64,000 nt of DNA from JAGNRR01 sp964409905 (GCA_964409905.1 CAYPET010000002.1:1-64000), one strand, 5' to 3'. Counted from the stretch's first letter, positions 1 to 9,017 are shown. Notes: generated by a model not told the origin, from the sequence alone. Numbers and translations: made by a program.

Positions 1-148
1 GGTGAAGAGCGTGATGCAGCAGACGCAAAAAGGTCTGAACAACATCAGCTTGGATCTTAGCGAGGTAGCGAATGGTGTATATGGTGTACAGTTGTATGAC
101 AACAATGCCTTAATCCATACATCGAAAGTGAACAAGCAATCAAAATAA
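1..148 (+). CDS. C-terminal fragment of a T9SS-secreted protein
   Basis: The open frame enters from the left edge (codons start at base 2) and ends at TAA 146-148. The last 48 residues contain GLNNISLDLSEVANGVYGVQ followed by a short strand and a Lys-rich end. This is the usual pattern of the type A (Por secretion system) sorting domain: a beta-strand, L/V-x-x-x-x-G-x-Y, then a basic tail. The body of the protein lies outside the window, so its function cannot be told. A strong terminator follows 30 bases downstream. Confidence 0.75.
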   Translation, partial: VKSVMQQTQKGLNNISLDLSEVANGVYGVQLYDNNALIHTSKVNKQSK

Positions 149-177
149 GCGAAACGCACGTTTGCTAAACAAGTACA

Positions 178-203
178 AACCCCGCCACTGGCGGGGTTTT
201 TTT
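178..203 (+). terminator. Rho-independent terminator
   Basis: A perfect CCCCGCC / GGCGGGG stem (180-186 with 190-196, loop ACT) is flanked by AA/TT and followed by seven T. It lies between the T9SS protein fragment and the GGGP synthase gene and should end the upstream transcript. Confidence 0.9.
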
Positions 204-289
204 AGTAGCAGAAATGAAATCTATACGTCAACTCTGCTTGCGTTATGAGGTTCTTTCTCAATAAAAGCAATATATTTGTCGCTAGAAAA

Positions 290-1048
290 ATGTATCGCGG
301 AGCAATACATAAAAGTTTGGTGTCCTTACGGCAAAATAAGCAAAAAGGCTTTGCTGTACTAGTAGACCCTGATAGTGTAAATCTGGATCAGATCGATGAA
401 ATTGCAGAATTGTGCAATGCAGCTCATGTTGATTTTTTGTTTATTGGAGGGAGTTTAATGACCTCTAATCATTTAAATCAATGCATAAAAAGATTTAAAG
501 CAATTAGTAATATACCAGTTGCCCTTTTTCCTGGTAGTCCATCTCAGGTTAGTCCTGAGGCTGATGCATTGCTTTATTTATCCCTTATTTCGGGACGAAA
601 TCCTGAATTGCTCATCGGTGCACATGTAGTTTCTGCACCTATTGTGAAAGAGAGTGGGCTTGAGATTATTTCAACTGGTTACATTGTAGTGGATGGAGGT
701 GCGCCTACCACTGTTTCTTATATGAGTTATTCTGCACCCATCCCGGCTGATAAAGATGACATAGCTGTCTGTACGGCTATGGCTGGTGAGTTTCAGGGTA
801 AAAACATCATTTATATGGATGCTGGTTCTGGTGCAAGAAATCCAATTTCGGAAACCATGATACGCAGTGTATCTTCAAATATTGCCTTGCCATTAATAGT
901 GGGCGGAGGTATTTTGACACCCGAAAAAGCCCACATTAACTGTAAGGCTGGTGCCGATGTGATAGTGGTTGGCAATGCAATAGAAAAAGATTCAGGACTC
1001 ATTAAAGAGATGTCTGATGCAATTCACAAGGCTGCTGTAAAGGCATAG
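290..1048 (+). CDS. Geranylgeranylglyceryl/heptaprenylglyceryl phosphate synthase-like protein
   Basis: A TIM-barrel prenyltransferase of the GGGPS/PcrB family, which couples sn-glycerol-1-phosphate to a polyprenyl diphosphate (ether lipid bond). Visible family motifs are LVDPDS near the N-terminus, FIGGS, FPGSPSQVSPEADA, LLIGAHVV, STGYIVVDGG, YMDAGSGA and PLIVGGGI; the last two form the phosphate-binding loops. The frame is open from 245, but the ATG at 290 (MYRGAIHKSL) gives the normal family N-terminus and about 252 residues. Bacteroidota members of this family are known, mostly of the longer group II type. The bacterial product is not evident from sequence, and no sn-glycerol-1-phosphate dehydrogenase gene is seen nearby. 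paaBCD follow after 75 bases on the same strand. Confidence 0.88.
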   Translation: MYRGAIHKSLVSLRQNKQKGFAVLVDPDSVNLDQIDEIAELCNAAHVDFLFIGGSLMTSNHLNQCIKRFKAISNIPVALFPGSPSQVSPEADALLYLSLISGRNPELLIGAHVVSAPIVKESGLEIISTGYIVVDGGAPTTVSYMSYSAPIPADKDDIAVCTAMAGEFQGKNIIYMDAGSGARNPISETMIRSVSSNIALPLIVGGGILTPEKAHINCKAGADVIVVGNAIEKDSGLIKEMSDAIHKAAVKA

Positions 1049-1110
1049 CATCATACCGGCTACCTGCACACCGCTTGATTTTTATCAATATAAAAATGCA
1101 CTAGAACCTT

Positions 1111-1118
1111 TATCTTTG
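1111..1118 (+). promoter_or_regulatory. Bacteroidota-type -7 box upstream of paaB
   Basis: TATCTTTG fits the TAnnTTTG -7 consensus and ends six bases before the paaB ATG. No good -33 TTG is seen at the expected spacing. If the box is active, the transcript would start at or next to the start codon (a leaderless or nearly leaderless mRNA). Confidence 0.45.
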
Positions 1119-1123
1119 TCTGT

Positions 1124-1411
1124 ATGGATAAAAAGGAATGGCCCCTTTGGGAGGTATTTATAAGAAGTAAAGCCGGTTTAGACCATAAACATGTGGGCAG
1201 TTTGCATGCTGCTGATGCCGAAATGGCCATTGAAAATGCTCGTGATGTTTATACAAGAAGAAATGAGGGCATTAGCATTTGGGTAGTGGAAAGTAAGCAT
1301 ATACATGCTTCCAACCCCGATGAAGCGGATAGCTTATTTGACCCCAGCAATGATAAGATTTATCGTCACCCGACATTTTACGAATTGCCTGACCAGTTAA
1401 AACACATGTAA
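1124..1411 (+). CDS. paaB: Phenylacetyl-CoA epoxidase subunit PaaB
   Basis: A 95-residue PaaB homologue, the small bridging subunit of the ring-1,2-phenylacetyl-CoA epoxidase (PaaABCE), the oxygen-dependent first attack in aerobic phenylacetate breakdown. WPLWEVFIRSKAGLDHKHVG near the N-terminus and the central segment ending GISIWVVESKHI are typical of the family, and the length is normal. Its stop TAA overlaps the paaC ATG by one base, showing tight coupling. The catalytic di-iron subunit gene paaA, normally directly upstream, is not here. Confidence 0.93.
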   Translation: MDKKEWPLWEVFIRSKAGLDHKHVGSLHAADAEMAIENARDVYTRRNEGISIWVVESKHIHASNPDEADSLFDPSNDKIYRHPTFYELPDQLKHM

Positions 1412-2169
1412 TGAACAACAAACTTGTATCGTATATTTTACAGCTTGCTGATAATTCATTGATTTATGGTCATCGGTTAAGCGAATGGACAGGCCACGGT
1501 CCTCAAATAGAAACTGACATGGCCCTCAGCAATACAGCCTTAGATTGTATAGGTGCAGCGCGTAGCTTTTATCAATATGCCGCTACTATAGAAGGGGGCG
1601 GTAAAACCGAAGATACTTATCCTTATAAACGCGATGTACGTGAATTTAGAAATGTACTATTGGTAGAACAGCCTAATGGTAATTTTGCTGATACAATTGC
1701 TCGTAGTTTTTATTTTGATTGTTTTCAGCATCATTTTTATACGGCATTACAAAAGAGTACGGACGCTAGATTAGCGGCAATCGCCACCAAATCATTAAAA
1801 GAGGTCGCCTATCATTGGCGCTACAGCAGCGGTTGGGTGATAAAACTGGGCGATGGCACTGATGAAAGTAAAGAGAAAATGCAGCTTGCTATAAATAACC
1901 TGTGGGATTATACTGGCGAGCTTTTTGCTCCTACTGCTTTAGAAGAAGAAATGTTGGCGGCTGGGATATCTCCTGACATAGCCAGCTTGTATGAGCTCTG
2001 GTTTAACGATATTAATCAAATATTGGAGGAAGCTACCCTGGAGGTGGAAGATACTGCTGGACCATGGCACCACAGTGGAGGCAAAACAGGCGTCCATAGT
2101 GAGCATATGGGTTACATCCTAGCTGAATTGCAGTTTGTGCAGCGCGCTTATCCGAATAGCGAATGGTAG
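1411..2169 (+). CDS. paaC: Phenylacetyl-CoA epoxidase structural subunit PaaC
   Basis: A 252-residue ferritin-like helical protein of the PaaC family. PaaC pairs with catalytic PaaA but lacks a working di-iron site. It shows the N-terminal LADNSLIYGHRLSEWTGHGP segment, then DTIARSFYFDCFQHHFY, LKEVAYHWRYSSGWVIKLGD and a C-terminal HSEHMGYILAELQFVQR. The length is standard. It overlaps paaB by one base and paaD by seven, so the three genes form one transcription unit. Confidence 0.93.
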   Translation: MNNKLVSYILQLADNSLIYGHRLSEWTGHGPQIETDMALSNTALDCIGAARSFYQYAATIEGGGKTEDTYPYKRDVREFRNVLLVEQPNGNFADTIARSFYFDCFQHHFYTALQKSTDARLAAIATKSLKEVAYHWRYSSGWVIKLGDGTDESKEKMQLAINNLWDYTGELFAPTALEEEMLAAGISPDIASLYELWFNDINQILEEATLEVEDTAGPWHHSGGKTGVHSEHMGYILAELQFVQRAYPNSEW

Positions 2170-2642
2170 ACAAGGAAACAATATATTCTTATCTTGAAAA
2201 TGTTTGTGATCCCGAGGTTCCGGTGCTGAACGTGTTGGATATGGGCATAATACGGGATGTCATCATAGATGCCGATAAAGTTAAGGTCGTTATTACACCC
2301 ACCTATTCTGGTTGTCCTGCTATGAACACGATTAGCGCCAATATCAAATTTGAATTGATAGCGCAAGGCATTCAACACGTTGAGGTAGAAGAAACGCTAT
2401 CGCCACCATGGACAACAGACTGGATGAGTGAAAACGGCAAACGCAAGTTGAAAGAATTTGGTATTGCACCACCACAGTATAAACAAAAAGACAATCCATT
2501 GTCAGAAAATGCCATCGTGCCATGTCCCTTTTGTGAATCAACGGATACCATACTCGTTTCACAGTTTGGCTCTACTTCTTGTAAAGCTTTGTATAAATGT
2601 AAGAATTGCCTTGAGCCTTTTGATTACTTCAAATGCTACTAA
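2163..2642 (+). CDS. paaD: Phenylacetate epoxidase maturation protein PaaD
   Basis: A 159-residue PaaD homologue. Residues about 1-85 form a MIP18/DUF59 domain (DPEVPVLNVLDMGII; TPTYSGCPAM). The C-terminus carries a zinc-ribbon-like Cys set (C121-P-x-C124, C140, C146-x-x-C149). PaaD is thought to help assemble the metal centre of the epoxidase or its reductase. It starts inside the paaC stop region (ATGGTAG overlap). Downstream genes are on the other strand, so the Paa unit ends here: paaE, paaG, paaZ, paaJ and paaK are all absent from the window. Confidence 0.92.
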   Translation: MVDKETIYSYLENVCDPEVPVLNVLDMGIIRDVIIDADKVKVVITPTYSGCPAMNTISANIKFELIAQGIQHVEVEETLSPPWTTDWMSENGKRKLKEFGIAPPQYKQKDNPLSENAIVPCPFCESTDTILVSQFGSTSCKALYKCKNCLEPFDYFKCY

Positions 2643-2751
2643 TCCGCTAGCAAACCGTGGGGGTAAGAAATTTTTTCTATAACCTACCTTGGCGGAGTTT
2701 TCTAACATTATTCCTTTATCGATATCAATTGTATTACTTTTTTATATCAAA

Positions 2752-2770
2752 GAATGATTGCTAATCATTC
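2752..2770. repeat. Intergenic palindrome between convergent genes
   Basis: GAATGATT-GCT-AATCATTC, a perfect 8-bp inverted repeat in the gap between the convergent paaD and the membrane protein gene. It has no T-tract, so it is a weak terminator candidate at best. Confidence 0.4.
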
Positions 2771-2788
2771 TGTTGAGCATTGATTATA

Positions 2789-4420
2789 CTAACGCTCCCA
2801 AATTACAATGTATTGATTCGGGCTTTCGTACTTTTTTTTGAATCCGACTGTCTCCATCAATGTGAGCAATTCTTTTGTGCATTGTGTATTGATAAATTCA
2901 TTTCGCCAATTTTGAAGTAGAATATAATCGATTTGATGTCCGGCTTGTTTTTCATAAGCTGTAAAATCACCACAAGGGGGGTATTTGCCGGCATACATAT
3001 TATTGATAGACCGGCGAGGTAATTTTCCTTCAGCCCAATTTACCGGAAAGTAATTAATATCGGCCTCATAATTCATCAACATGATTAGGTGCTTATTTTT
3101 TAATGCCCCGTAATAATCTGTAAAATGAAGAAATGAATTGTCTTTTTGAAAAATACTATCACCCTTATTTGTTTGTTGCCAATCATCATAGTGCAGGTTC
3201 AACACTACACTTTTGTCTTTCACAAAGTCAGCCCCTGTCATTATTTCTTTGGCTACGGCATTCGCTTGCAATACATAAGGGAAGCGAATGCCCAGGAAAA
3301 GCAAGGTGATGACCAAGCTACTTATGATGAAAAAATTCTTTTGAAAATCGCTCCAAACCCTGGTGGCCAAAAAAAGAATTAGAAATAAAGGGGGTAGAAA
3401 GGCTAACCGAATTTCGACAGACCCTGCGCCGCCAATTGTGTCTGGCGCAGTGATGTAAGAAAAAAAAGTAAACCCTGCAAAAATGAGGAATACCTTATCT
3501 AAACCTTTTTTTTGTTTGTCAACCTTAAAGCGCTGGTAGCTGGCAGATTTTTTATTTAACAACATCAGCACTAAAAAAAATAGAATGAGAACTAGGCTCA
3601 TTATGGCAGGTATGATTTCAACATTTCGGGTACTTTGAGAAGTCCACATGGTTATAAAATCAAACAATTTTTCCCAATAGGATTTGGGGTGAGGGGTTGT
3701 TCCAAAGCCCCGTTTTGCCAAAAACATGGCTATGATTAATATGCTGGGTAAGAAAATGAGTACTAGTCGAGATAGTTCTTCGGTTAAGTAACTCAGGTTG
3801 AATTGACTAATTTTTTTTAAATGACCAAACAGCCAAATTAAACCTATTAACATCATGCAGTAAACAGCAGGCATGCCATGCGCTAGTGTTACGCTTAGCA
3901 CCAATAAACTACTGATAAGCAAAATACTTGTACGATGCATTTTTTTTTGCAGTCGTATGAAAAACCCTACAGCCCAAAATAGTAAGGCTAAGGAAAGACA
4001 GTAATTGTAAAACCCCTGCTGAAAGGGAAGTGTAAAGAGAAAAGGATAAAAGAGAAAACTAAGGAATGCATTCTCTGTTTTGATACTACGGATGAGGTAC
4101 CGAAACCCATAACAAAAGAGCAGGGTATATAAAATTTGAAAAAGTTTGTCTGCCAACCAAGGCGGCATTACTTGTGTAAATAGCCCCAGGATTATATGAC
4201 TCGACCAATTGGGGTCTATATGCCGATTGACTGTGTAGAACGCTTCATAAAAATTGCGTTCTTTATTGAGCGCCATATCAAACAAGACCTTGGCATTGTA
4301 AACATGGCTGGCACCATCGCCGGTAACGTAATATTTGGGGATGATAATAATACTCAGCGCAAGAAGCACTAGGAAATAGAAAAGATATTTTTCAAATTTT
4401 TGCAAAGCATAAAAGTACAA
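2789..4420 (-). CDS. Polytopic membrane protein, possible GT-C-fold glycosyltransferase
   Basis: A 543-residue protein with about ten or more hydrophobic segments, an early periplasmic loop containing GDGASHVYNAKVLFD, and a soluble C-terminal tail (about 400-543). A short acidic loop after the first membrane helix is the layout of GT-C lipid-sugar-dependent transferases, but no family motif is recognised with certainty. No in-frame ATG lies near the N-terminus: the frame begins at TTG (4420), with a second TTG at 4405. It lies downstream of a WlbA-like oxidoreductase on the same strand, which fits a role in glycan assembly. The function is inferred only. Confidence 0.7.
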   Translation of the reverse strand: MYFYALQKFEKYLFYFLVLLALSIIIIPKYYVTGDGASHVYNAKVLFDMALNKERNFYEAFYTVNRHIDPNWSSHIILGLFTQVMPPWLADKLFQILYTLLFCYGFRYLIRSIKTENAFLSFLFYPFLFTLPFQQGFYNYCLSLALLFWAVGFFIRLQKKMHRTSILLISSLLVLSVTLAHGMPAVYCMMLIGLIWLFGHLKKISQFNLSYLTEELSRLVLIFLPSILIIAMFLAKRGFGTTPHPKSYWEKLFDFITMWTSQSTRNVEIIPAIMSLVLILFFLVLMLLNKKSASYQRFKVDKQKKGLDKVFLIFAGFTFFSYITAPDTIGGAGSVEIRLAFLPPLFLILFLATRVWSDFQKNFFIISSLVITLLFLGIRFPYVLQANAVAKEIMTGADFVKDKSVVLNLHYDDWQQTNKGDSIFQKDNSFLHFTDYYGALKNKHLIMLMNYEADINYFPVNWAEGKLPRRSINNMYAGKYPPCGDFTAYEKQAGHQIDYILLQNWRNEFINTQCTKELLTLMETVGFKKKYESPNQYIVIWER

Positions 4421-4504
4421 AAAGTGATGGCAGTTACATCATATTTTAACTGGCCTTCTCACTATTGTTTGTGCTGAAGTAACGGCTGGATACTACTCTT
4501 AGCT

Positions 4505-5503
4505 TTAACTCACTTGAGCAGCAGCATACATTTTTTCAATTATTGCCACAACATTCCGTCCCTCCAAAGCGTTGGTCATCATGGCAGCTTTACCATCCAA
4601 ATGATCTATGACGTTTTGTATCATCAAATCATGATTACTCATACTGCCTTGGTACAAGCCATAGTCATTCGCTTTTGCACTAATGTTAATCTCTGGTATT
4701 TCGTGATTTTTAATTTTTTGATATTCTATAGTGTTCAAGTATTGACCACCTATTTTGACTGTGCCATTTTCAGCCAAAATAGCAATAGCACCCTCCATAT
4801 TGCGCGCGTAGCTTGATGTAGAAAAATTAAAATTAACTAGTGCTCCTTCTTTTGTTTCTAACAGAAACATACCACTATCTTCTGTTTCTATATAAGGGTG
4901 GTTGAAATTTTTGATTTTACCTGATATAACATTTACATCGCCAAATAAATAATATAGAATATCTACAAAATGTGAGAACTGGGTGTAAAGACAACCTCCA
5001 TCTTCCATTTTTTTTCCACGCCAACTACTTTGTGCATAGTAGGCTTCATTGCGGTTCCAGAAGCAGTTAATGGTAATCAGGTAAGGTTTGCCTAAGGTGC
5101 CATTTTCTAACAATGTTTTTACTGCCGCTACGGGCGGGTTATGTCGATTTTGTTTAACAACGAATAGCTTTCTATTGGCTTTTTCTGCTGCAGCTATCAT
5201 CTGATTACATGTAGTTGTGTTGGTTGCCATTGGTTTTTCGCATACCACATTTATACCTTGTGATAATGCTGCTATACTATGTTCGCCGTGCAGGTAATTC
5301 GGTGTACAGACATTTAATACATCAATTTTCTCATTTACTAATAATTCCGCTAATGAATGATAATAATTACACTGCAATTCGGATGGTTTTGGCTCGAGTG
5401 AGGCTACTGCTACCAATTCTGCACGCGTATTTTGTAAAATGTGATGTGCGTGTCGTTTGCCGATGTTACCGTATCCAACTATAGCAAATTTTACTTTTTT
5501 CAT
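4505..5503 (-). CDS. Gfo/Idh/MocA-family sugar oxidoreductase, WlbA/WbpB-like
   Basis: A 332-residue NAD(P)-dependent oxidoreductase. The Rossmann motif is FAIVGYGNIGKRHA at the N-terminus, the conserved EKPMA motif carries the catalytic-region Lys at about residue 92, and the C-terminal half is the Gfo/Idh/MocA alpha/beta domain (DGGCLYTQFSHFVDILYYLF). It is closely similar along its length to the gene at 28683-29714 in the polysaccharide cluster. Relatives such as WlbA/WbpB oxidise C3 of UDP-N-acetylglucosaminuronate. A GTG two codons upstream is possible, but ATG at 5503 gives the usual MKKVKFAIVG start. The substrate is not proven. Confidence 0.87.
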   Translation of the reverse strand: MKKVKFAIVGYGNIGKRHAHHILQNTRAELVAVASLEPKPSELQCNYYHSLAELLVNEKIDVLNVCTPNYLHGEHSIAALSQGINVVCEKPMATNTTTCNQMIAAAEKANRKLFVVKQNRHNPPVAAVKTLLENGTLGKPYLITINCFWNRNEAYYAQSSWRGKKMEDGGCLYTQFSHFVDILYYLFGDVNVISGKIKNFNHPYIETEDSGMFLLETKEGALVNFNFSTSSYARNMEGAIAILAENGTVKIGGQYLNTIEYQKIKNHEIPEINISAKANDYGLYQGSMSNHDLMIQNVIDHLDGKAAMMTNALEGRNVVAIIEKMYAAAQVS

Positions 5504-5547
5504 CACGTTTTGTTCTTACGCACTTTAATAAGCGCGGAGTGTTTTGG

Positions 5548-8500
5548 TTAGTGCTGTATCAATAACTTCTTTACTGTTCTTTTTTCTCCTTGCTGTATTT
5601 GCAAATAATAAACTCCGGCGCTTAGGCCTGCTGTGTGTATTAAGATTTTATTCGGTTCGTTTTCCAGGGGCAACTGTAGCCTTTTGCCCATAGCATCATA
5701 TATTTCCACTGCCATAGGGCCGTGCAGGTTAGATGTTATATTCAAAAGGTCATCCGTTGGGTTAGGATATATTTTGATTTCTTCATTAGCCAAAATATGT
5801 TGGTAGGACAAAGGGAAGTTCACAGTAAAATTATAGCGGTAATATTTTCCAAAATCACCGTCTACGTTTAAGAGAACATTACCGTTCTTATCGGTTATTC
5901 GCAATAAGCCAGCGCCGTCATTATTAGCCCAAAAGTCAAAGCCATCATCATCATTATCTGTCACTAACAAGGTATAACAACCGTTATTAAATGTAAGCGT
6001 ATCAAATGTAAGAGATGCGCCTGTTGCCACTTTGCTGAAGACTATATTATTATTATCATCCAGAATTTCAATTTTGGTTTCTGTAAAAGCGCTATTGGCT
6101 TTGTAAATCATCATGGCTTCACTTGGGAATACGCCGGTAATTTCAAATGGGGTGGTCATTTTATCATTGAGTGGATAAACATCCGTACCACCGTTGGGTT
6201 CAATAATTTTGGCGTAAAAAGTGTTGTTGTTTGGTCCGTTCAAATTGTCCCAAAACCAAGTAGGAGCATCAAGTTCAACCTCTGCCGTTTCCATAAAAGC
6301 TAAGTTGCCGGACCATGGTTTTGTTAGTTGGTGAATGCCATTTAAGCCATATTCGATTTTAGCTGCAGTGAGCGGAGTGCTGCCCACGTTTTGAATGCGC
6401 ACAACCGGTGTTTTGCAGATAGGATTTTCACGCGCAAATTCTATACGTGAACTTGGGTTAATAATGTCGGTTATACGTGCATCGAGTGTATGATTTGGTT
6501 GGCCATAGCTCACCAGCTGATGGCTGACAATATAACGTGAATCGCCGGAGGCTACATCAACGTCATAGTCAAAACTATGGGTTTGTCCTGGGCTTACATA
6601 TTGGTTGATATTGAACTCTTGCACATCAGTGGCCATGCCTGGACACCAACCTGCGCGGTCATAGATCCAAGTGCCTCCTTGCGGATAAACAGGATTGGCC
6701 GCGCACTCCTTCCAGGCAGCCCAGCTAAATTCATTTGCACCGCCATCAATATTGATATGATGATTGCGCGGAATAAACTCACCCTCCTGACCATGGCCGG
6801 TAACAGAGCTTCTTATTTTGAAGGCGCTTGATGTGGCGGGCAATGCAATATCCCTTGGCGGGAAAACACTATTGTTGTTAATGCTAGTATAAGTACTTGA
6901 GCGGAGGGACTTCCAAATGTTATTTATGTCGTGTACATCAGCAGGTGGCGTACCTACGATAAACAAAAATTGGATATCCATTTCTTCCTGCCATTGTCCA
7001 CCCATGGTCATCAACATACGTTTATCACCTTTGAGGATGGGGCTAAAATCTGTCAAATCAAAGGTCCATGTTTTTCCGGTAGGACCTAAATCTAAATTAA
7101 TGCCATAAGGTGTGACAAATGACATGATTTCAAACTGCATAGCTTCTCTTCGTACAAAAGACAGTGGGCTAATTGATATGCTATCGGTAGGCGTGATCGC
7201 TACTGTTTGAAGCAATATATTATTTTCATCATAATAGCGCTCACCATTTTGCACCGACCAGTACAATGAATCCGGGCCATAAATTATTTCATCATTCATT
7301 AAAGTGCCTGGGTGCGCAATGATTTGAGTAGCACGACCAATAAGCGGGATTTGCGCTACGGCTAGCCAGGTGGTATCATAGCTTGTGGTAGTTAAATAGG
7401 TACCTTGCAAAAAAGTAATTGATGGTTTTTGATTTTCTTCTACAAAATCTTTGAAGTGTTGTTCGCCGGTTGATTGTTGCCAAATAGCACCATTCTTCAC
7501 TGTAGCATGATGATTGGCTGCAGACTGATCGGTGATTGTGATACCACTTGCGGCATTGATTTGATAATGTACTTTTAGGTTGGCTGCATTGGGGTGTGTT
7601 GCATCTAATTTTTTATACATCCAGTTCTGCAGCGTGGCCGCTGATAAATCAATATCCCAAACCCGAACATTTTCAATGTAACCTTCAAAGTAACGATCAT
7701 TTACTCCACGGCTAATGCGAAGCGGCAGGCCGCCTGCAGTATCTGTAGTGATGGGCGTGCCCGAGTTACTACTATTGGTTTCCAATTGGCCATCAACATA
7801 AAGCTTAACATCGTTCAGTGTGTTACCATTAAATGTGCAAGCCACATGGTGCCACTTATTATCGTTTAATAGTGTTGTGCCAATAACGGCACCATTGCCA
7901 TTTTCTACTCGTAGTTGCCCACCATTATTCAGTCGGAAAACCCACTTCACATTGCCAGCGTTACGCCCCCACGAACAAATTTCTTTATCAGCGACGCTTG
8001 TCTTAATCCAGGCCTCTACAGTACGTGGGTCTGAAGCAGGAATGCCTTTGTAATTGTCAGCTTCGATATAATTATCAGTTTTAAAATAAAACAGTTGTTC
8101 GTTTTGACTATGAATACCAGATGTATTGGCGGTCACTGCGCCTGCTAAGGCAATGTTGGCTGCAACAGGTGCAGTATTGGTATAGGTAAATTCTATAATG
8201 ACGTTCGATGTGCCATTCCAATTGAAGGGTGTGTGAAACTGCAGACGATTTGGACCTACAGCAAATAATGTATTGTGAAAAAAGACTTCTGTAAAACCAC
8301 TAGTATCAGGAGCACTAGCGTCCAATTGTGTCTTGCTGGTATGTTTTATCTTCACTTTTAAGAATTTAGCATCGGTGCCGGCATTGAGCACATTCAGTAG
8401 GATGCCATCCAAATTACCAGCGCTCACCCCTGCCAGCAGCATTTCGTTGGTGGTGTACAGGTATTGTGATTTAGCGCCATAAGCGGCAGTAGGTATGGCA

Positions 8501-8964
8501 TGCCCAATGGATGCTGTCCCGTTATTTACTACTGACTGTGTTTCAGCGGATATGCTGTTTACGGTAACATTAGGCTGTATAGCCCTGTGATAGTCGTTTA
8601 TTGGGGATGTGATATAGTTTAAAGCATTACCGGTTAAGCCTGGTATAATGTAATTATTTGTGGAGTGTATGGTAGAATCAATTTTAGTAGAATCTGTAAT
8701 GTAGGTATTGCAACTATAGTCCCATTCTCCACAGCCCCGATTCCGATTATTGCCATCGGACACCAAAGCTCCTTTACAGCGCATATTGTACAGCATTAAT
8801 ATTTTTTCAAATGCCACATTGGGTAAGTTCGGAAATGAAACAATCGTATCACGTGTCGTAGCATTATAGTCTAACGATTTTACGACTATTGTATCGCCTG
8901 GCATTTGCGCCAGAGCATGCAGACTTATAAAAATTGCTAGGATTAGCGCACTGGTTTTTCTCAT
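5548..8964 (-). CDS. Secreted PNGase F-like protein with LamG insertion and T9SS sorting domain
   Basis: A 1138-residue secreted protein. Residues 1-20 are a signal peptide. Residues about 30-95 resemble the start of the PNGase F N-domain and include GCGEWDYSC (78-85), matching the CDEWDRY segment that holds catalytic Asp60 of PNGase F. Residues about 285-500 are a LamG/concanavalin-like jelly roll (RTVEAWI, WHHVACTFNG, LYVDGQ). PNGase similarity resumes at about 605-680 (FVTPYG, FDLTDFSPILKGD, IVGTPP) and 715-820, including NEFSWAAW and YDRAGWCPGM, close to DRAGWCPGM of PNGase F. Residues about 1065-1138 form a type A T9SS sorting domain (IYPNPTDDLLNI; AGVYYLQI). The Glu equivalent to E206 may be in GANEF; a residue equal to E118 is not obvious. 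Activity on N-glycans is therefore a hypothesis. Confidence 0.85.
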   Translation of the reverse strand: MRKTSALILAIFISLHALAQMPGDTIVVKSLDYNATTRDTIVSFPNLPNVAFEKILMLYNMRCKGALVSDGNNRNRGCGEWDYSCNTYITDSTKIDSTIHSTNNYIIPGLTGNALNYITSPINDYHRAIQPNVTVNSISAETQSVVNNGTASIGHAIPTAAYGAKSQYLYTTNEMLLAGVSAGNLDGILLNVLNAGTDAKFLKVKIKHTSKTQLDASAPDTSGFTEVFFHNTLFAVGPNRLQFHTPFNWNGTSNVIIEFTYTNTAPVAANIALAGAVTANTSGIHSQNEQLFYFKTDNYIEADNYKGIPASDPRTVEAWIKTSVADKEICSWGRNAGNVKWVFRLNNGGQLRVENGNGAVIGTTLLNDNKWHHVACTFNGNTLNDVKLYVDGQLETNSSNSGTPITTDTAGGLPLRISRGVNDRYFEGYIENVRVWDIDLSAATLQNWMYKKLDATHPNAANLKVHYQINAASGITITDQSAANHHATVKNGAIWQQSTGEQHFKDFVEENQKPSITFLQGTYLTTTSYDTTWLAVAQIPLIGRATQIIAHPGTLMNDEIIYGPDSLYWSVQNGERYYDENNILLQTVAITPTDSISISPLSFVRREAMQFEIMSFVTPYGINLDLGPTGKTWTFDLTDFSPILKGDKRMLMTMGGQWQEEMDIQFLFIVGTPPADVHDINNIWKSLRSSTYTSINNNSVFPPRDIALPATSSAFKIRSSVTGHGQEGEFIPRNHHINIDGGANEFSWAAWKECAANPVYPQGGTWIYDRAGWCPGMATDVQEFNINQYVSPGQTHSFDYDVDVASGDSRYIVSHQLVSYGQPNHTLDARITDIINPSSRIEFARENPICKTPVVRIQNVGSTPLTAAKIEYGLNGIHQLTKPWSGNLAFMETAEVELDAPTWFWDNLNGPNNNTFYAKIIEPNGGTDVYPLNDKMTTPFEITGVFPSEAMMIYKANSAFTETKIEILDDNNNIVFSKVATGASLTFDTLTFNNGCYTLLVTDNDDDGFDFWANNDGAGLLRITDKNGNVLLNVDGDFGKYYRYNFTVNFPLSYQHILANEEIKIYPNPTDDLLNITSNLHGPMAVEIYDAMGKRLQLPLENEPNKILIHTAGLSAGVYYLQIQQGEKRTVKKLLIQH

Positions 8965-9017
8965 TCCTTACGTTTTTTTAGGAATGATAAAAGTAGACTA
9001 TAAAGCGGGACAGACAA
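8962..9017 (-). promoter_or_regulatory. Promoter and start-codon hairpin of the PNGase F-like gene
   Basis: On the minus strand a TTG (9015-9017) lies 19 bases from TACTTTTA (8988-8995), close to the Bacteroidota -33/-7 consensus TTTG-N19-TAnnTTTG. It overlaps the def 3' side. In the leader, CATTCCT (8980-8986 on the minus strand) can pair with AGGAATG (8962-8968), so the ATG and the AGGA just before it would sit in a 7-bp stem with an 11-base loop. Confidence 0.5.
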
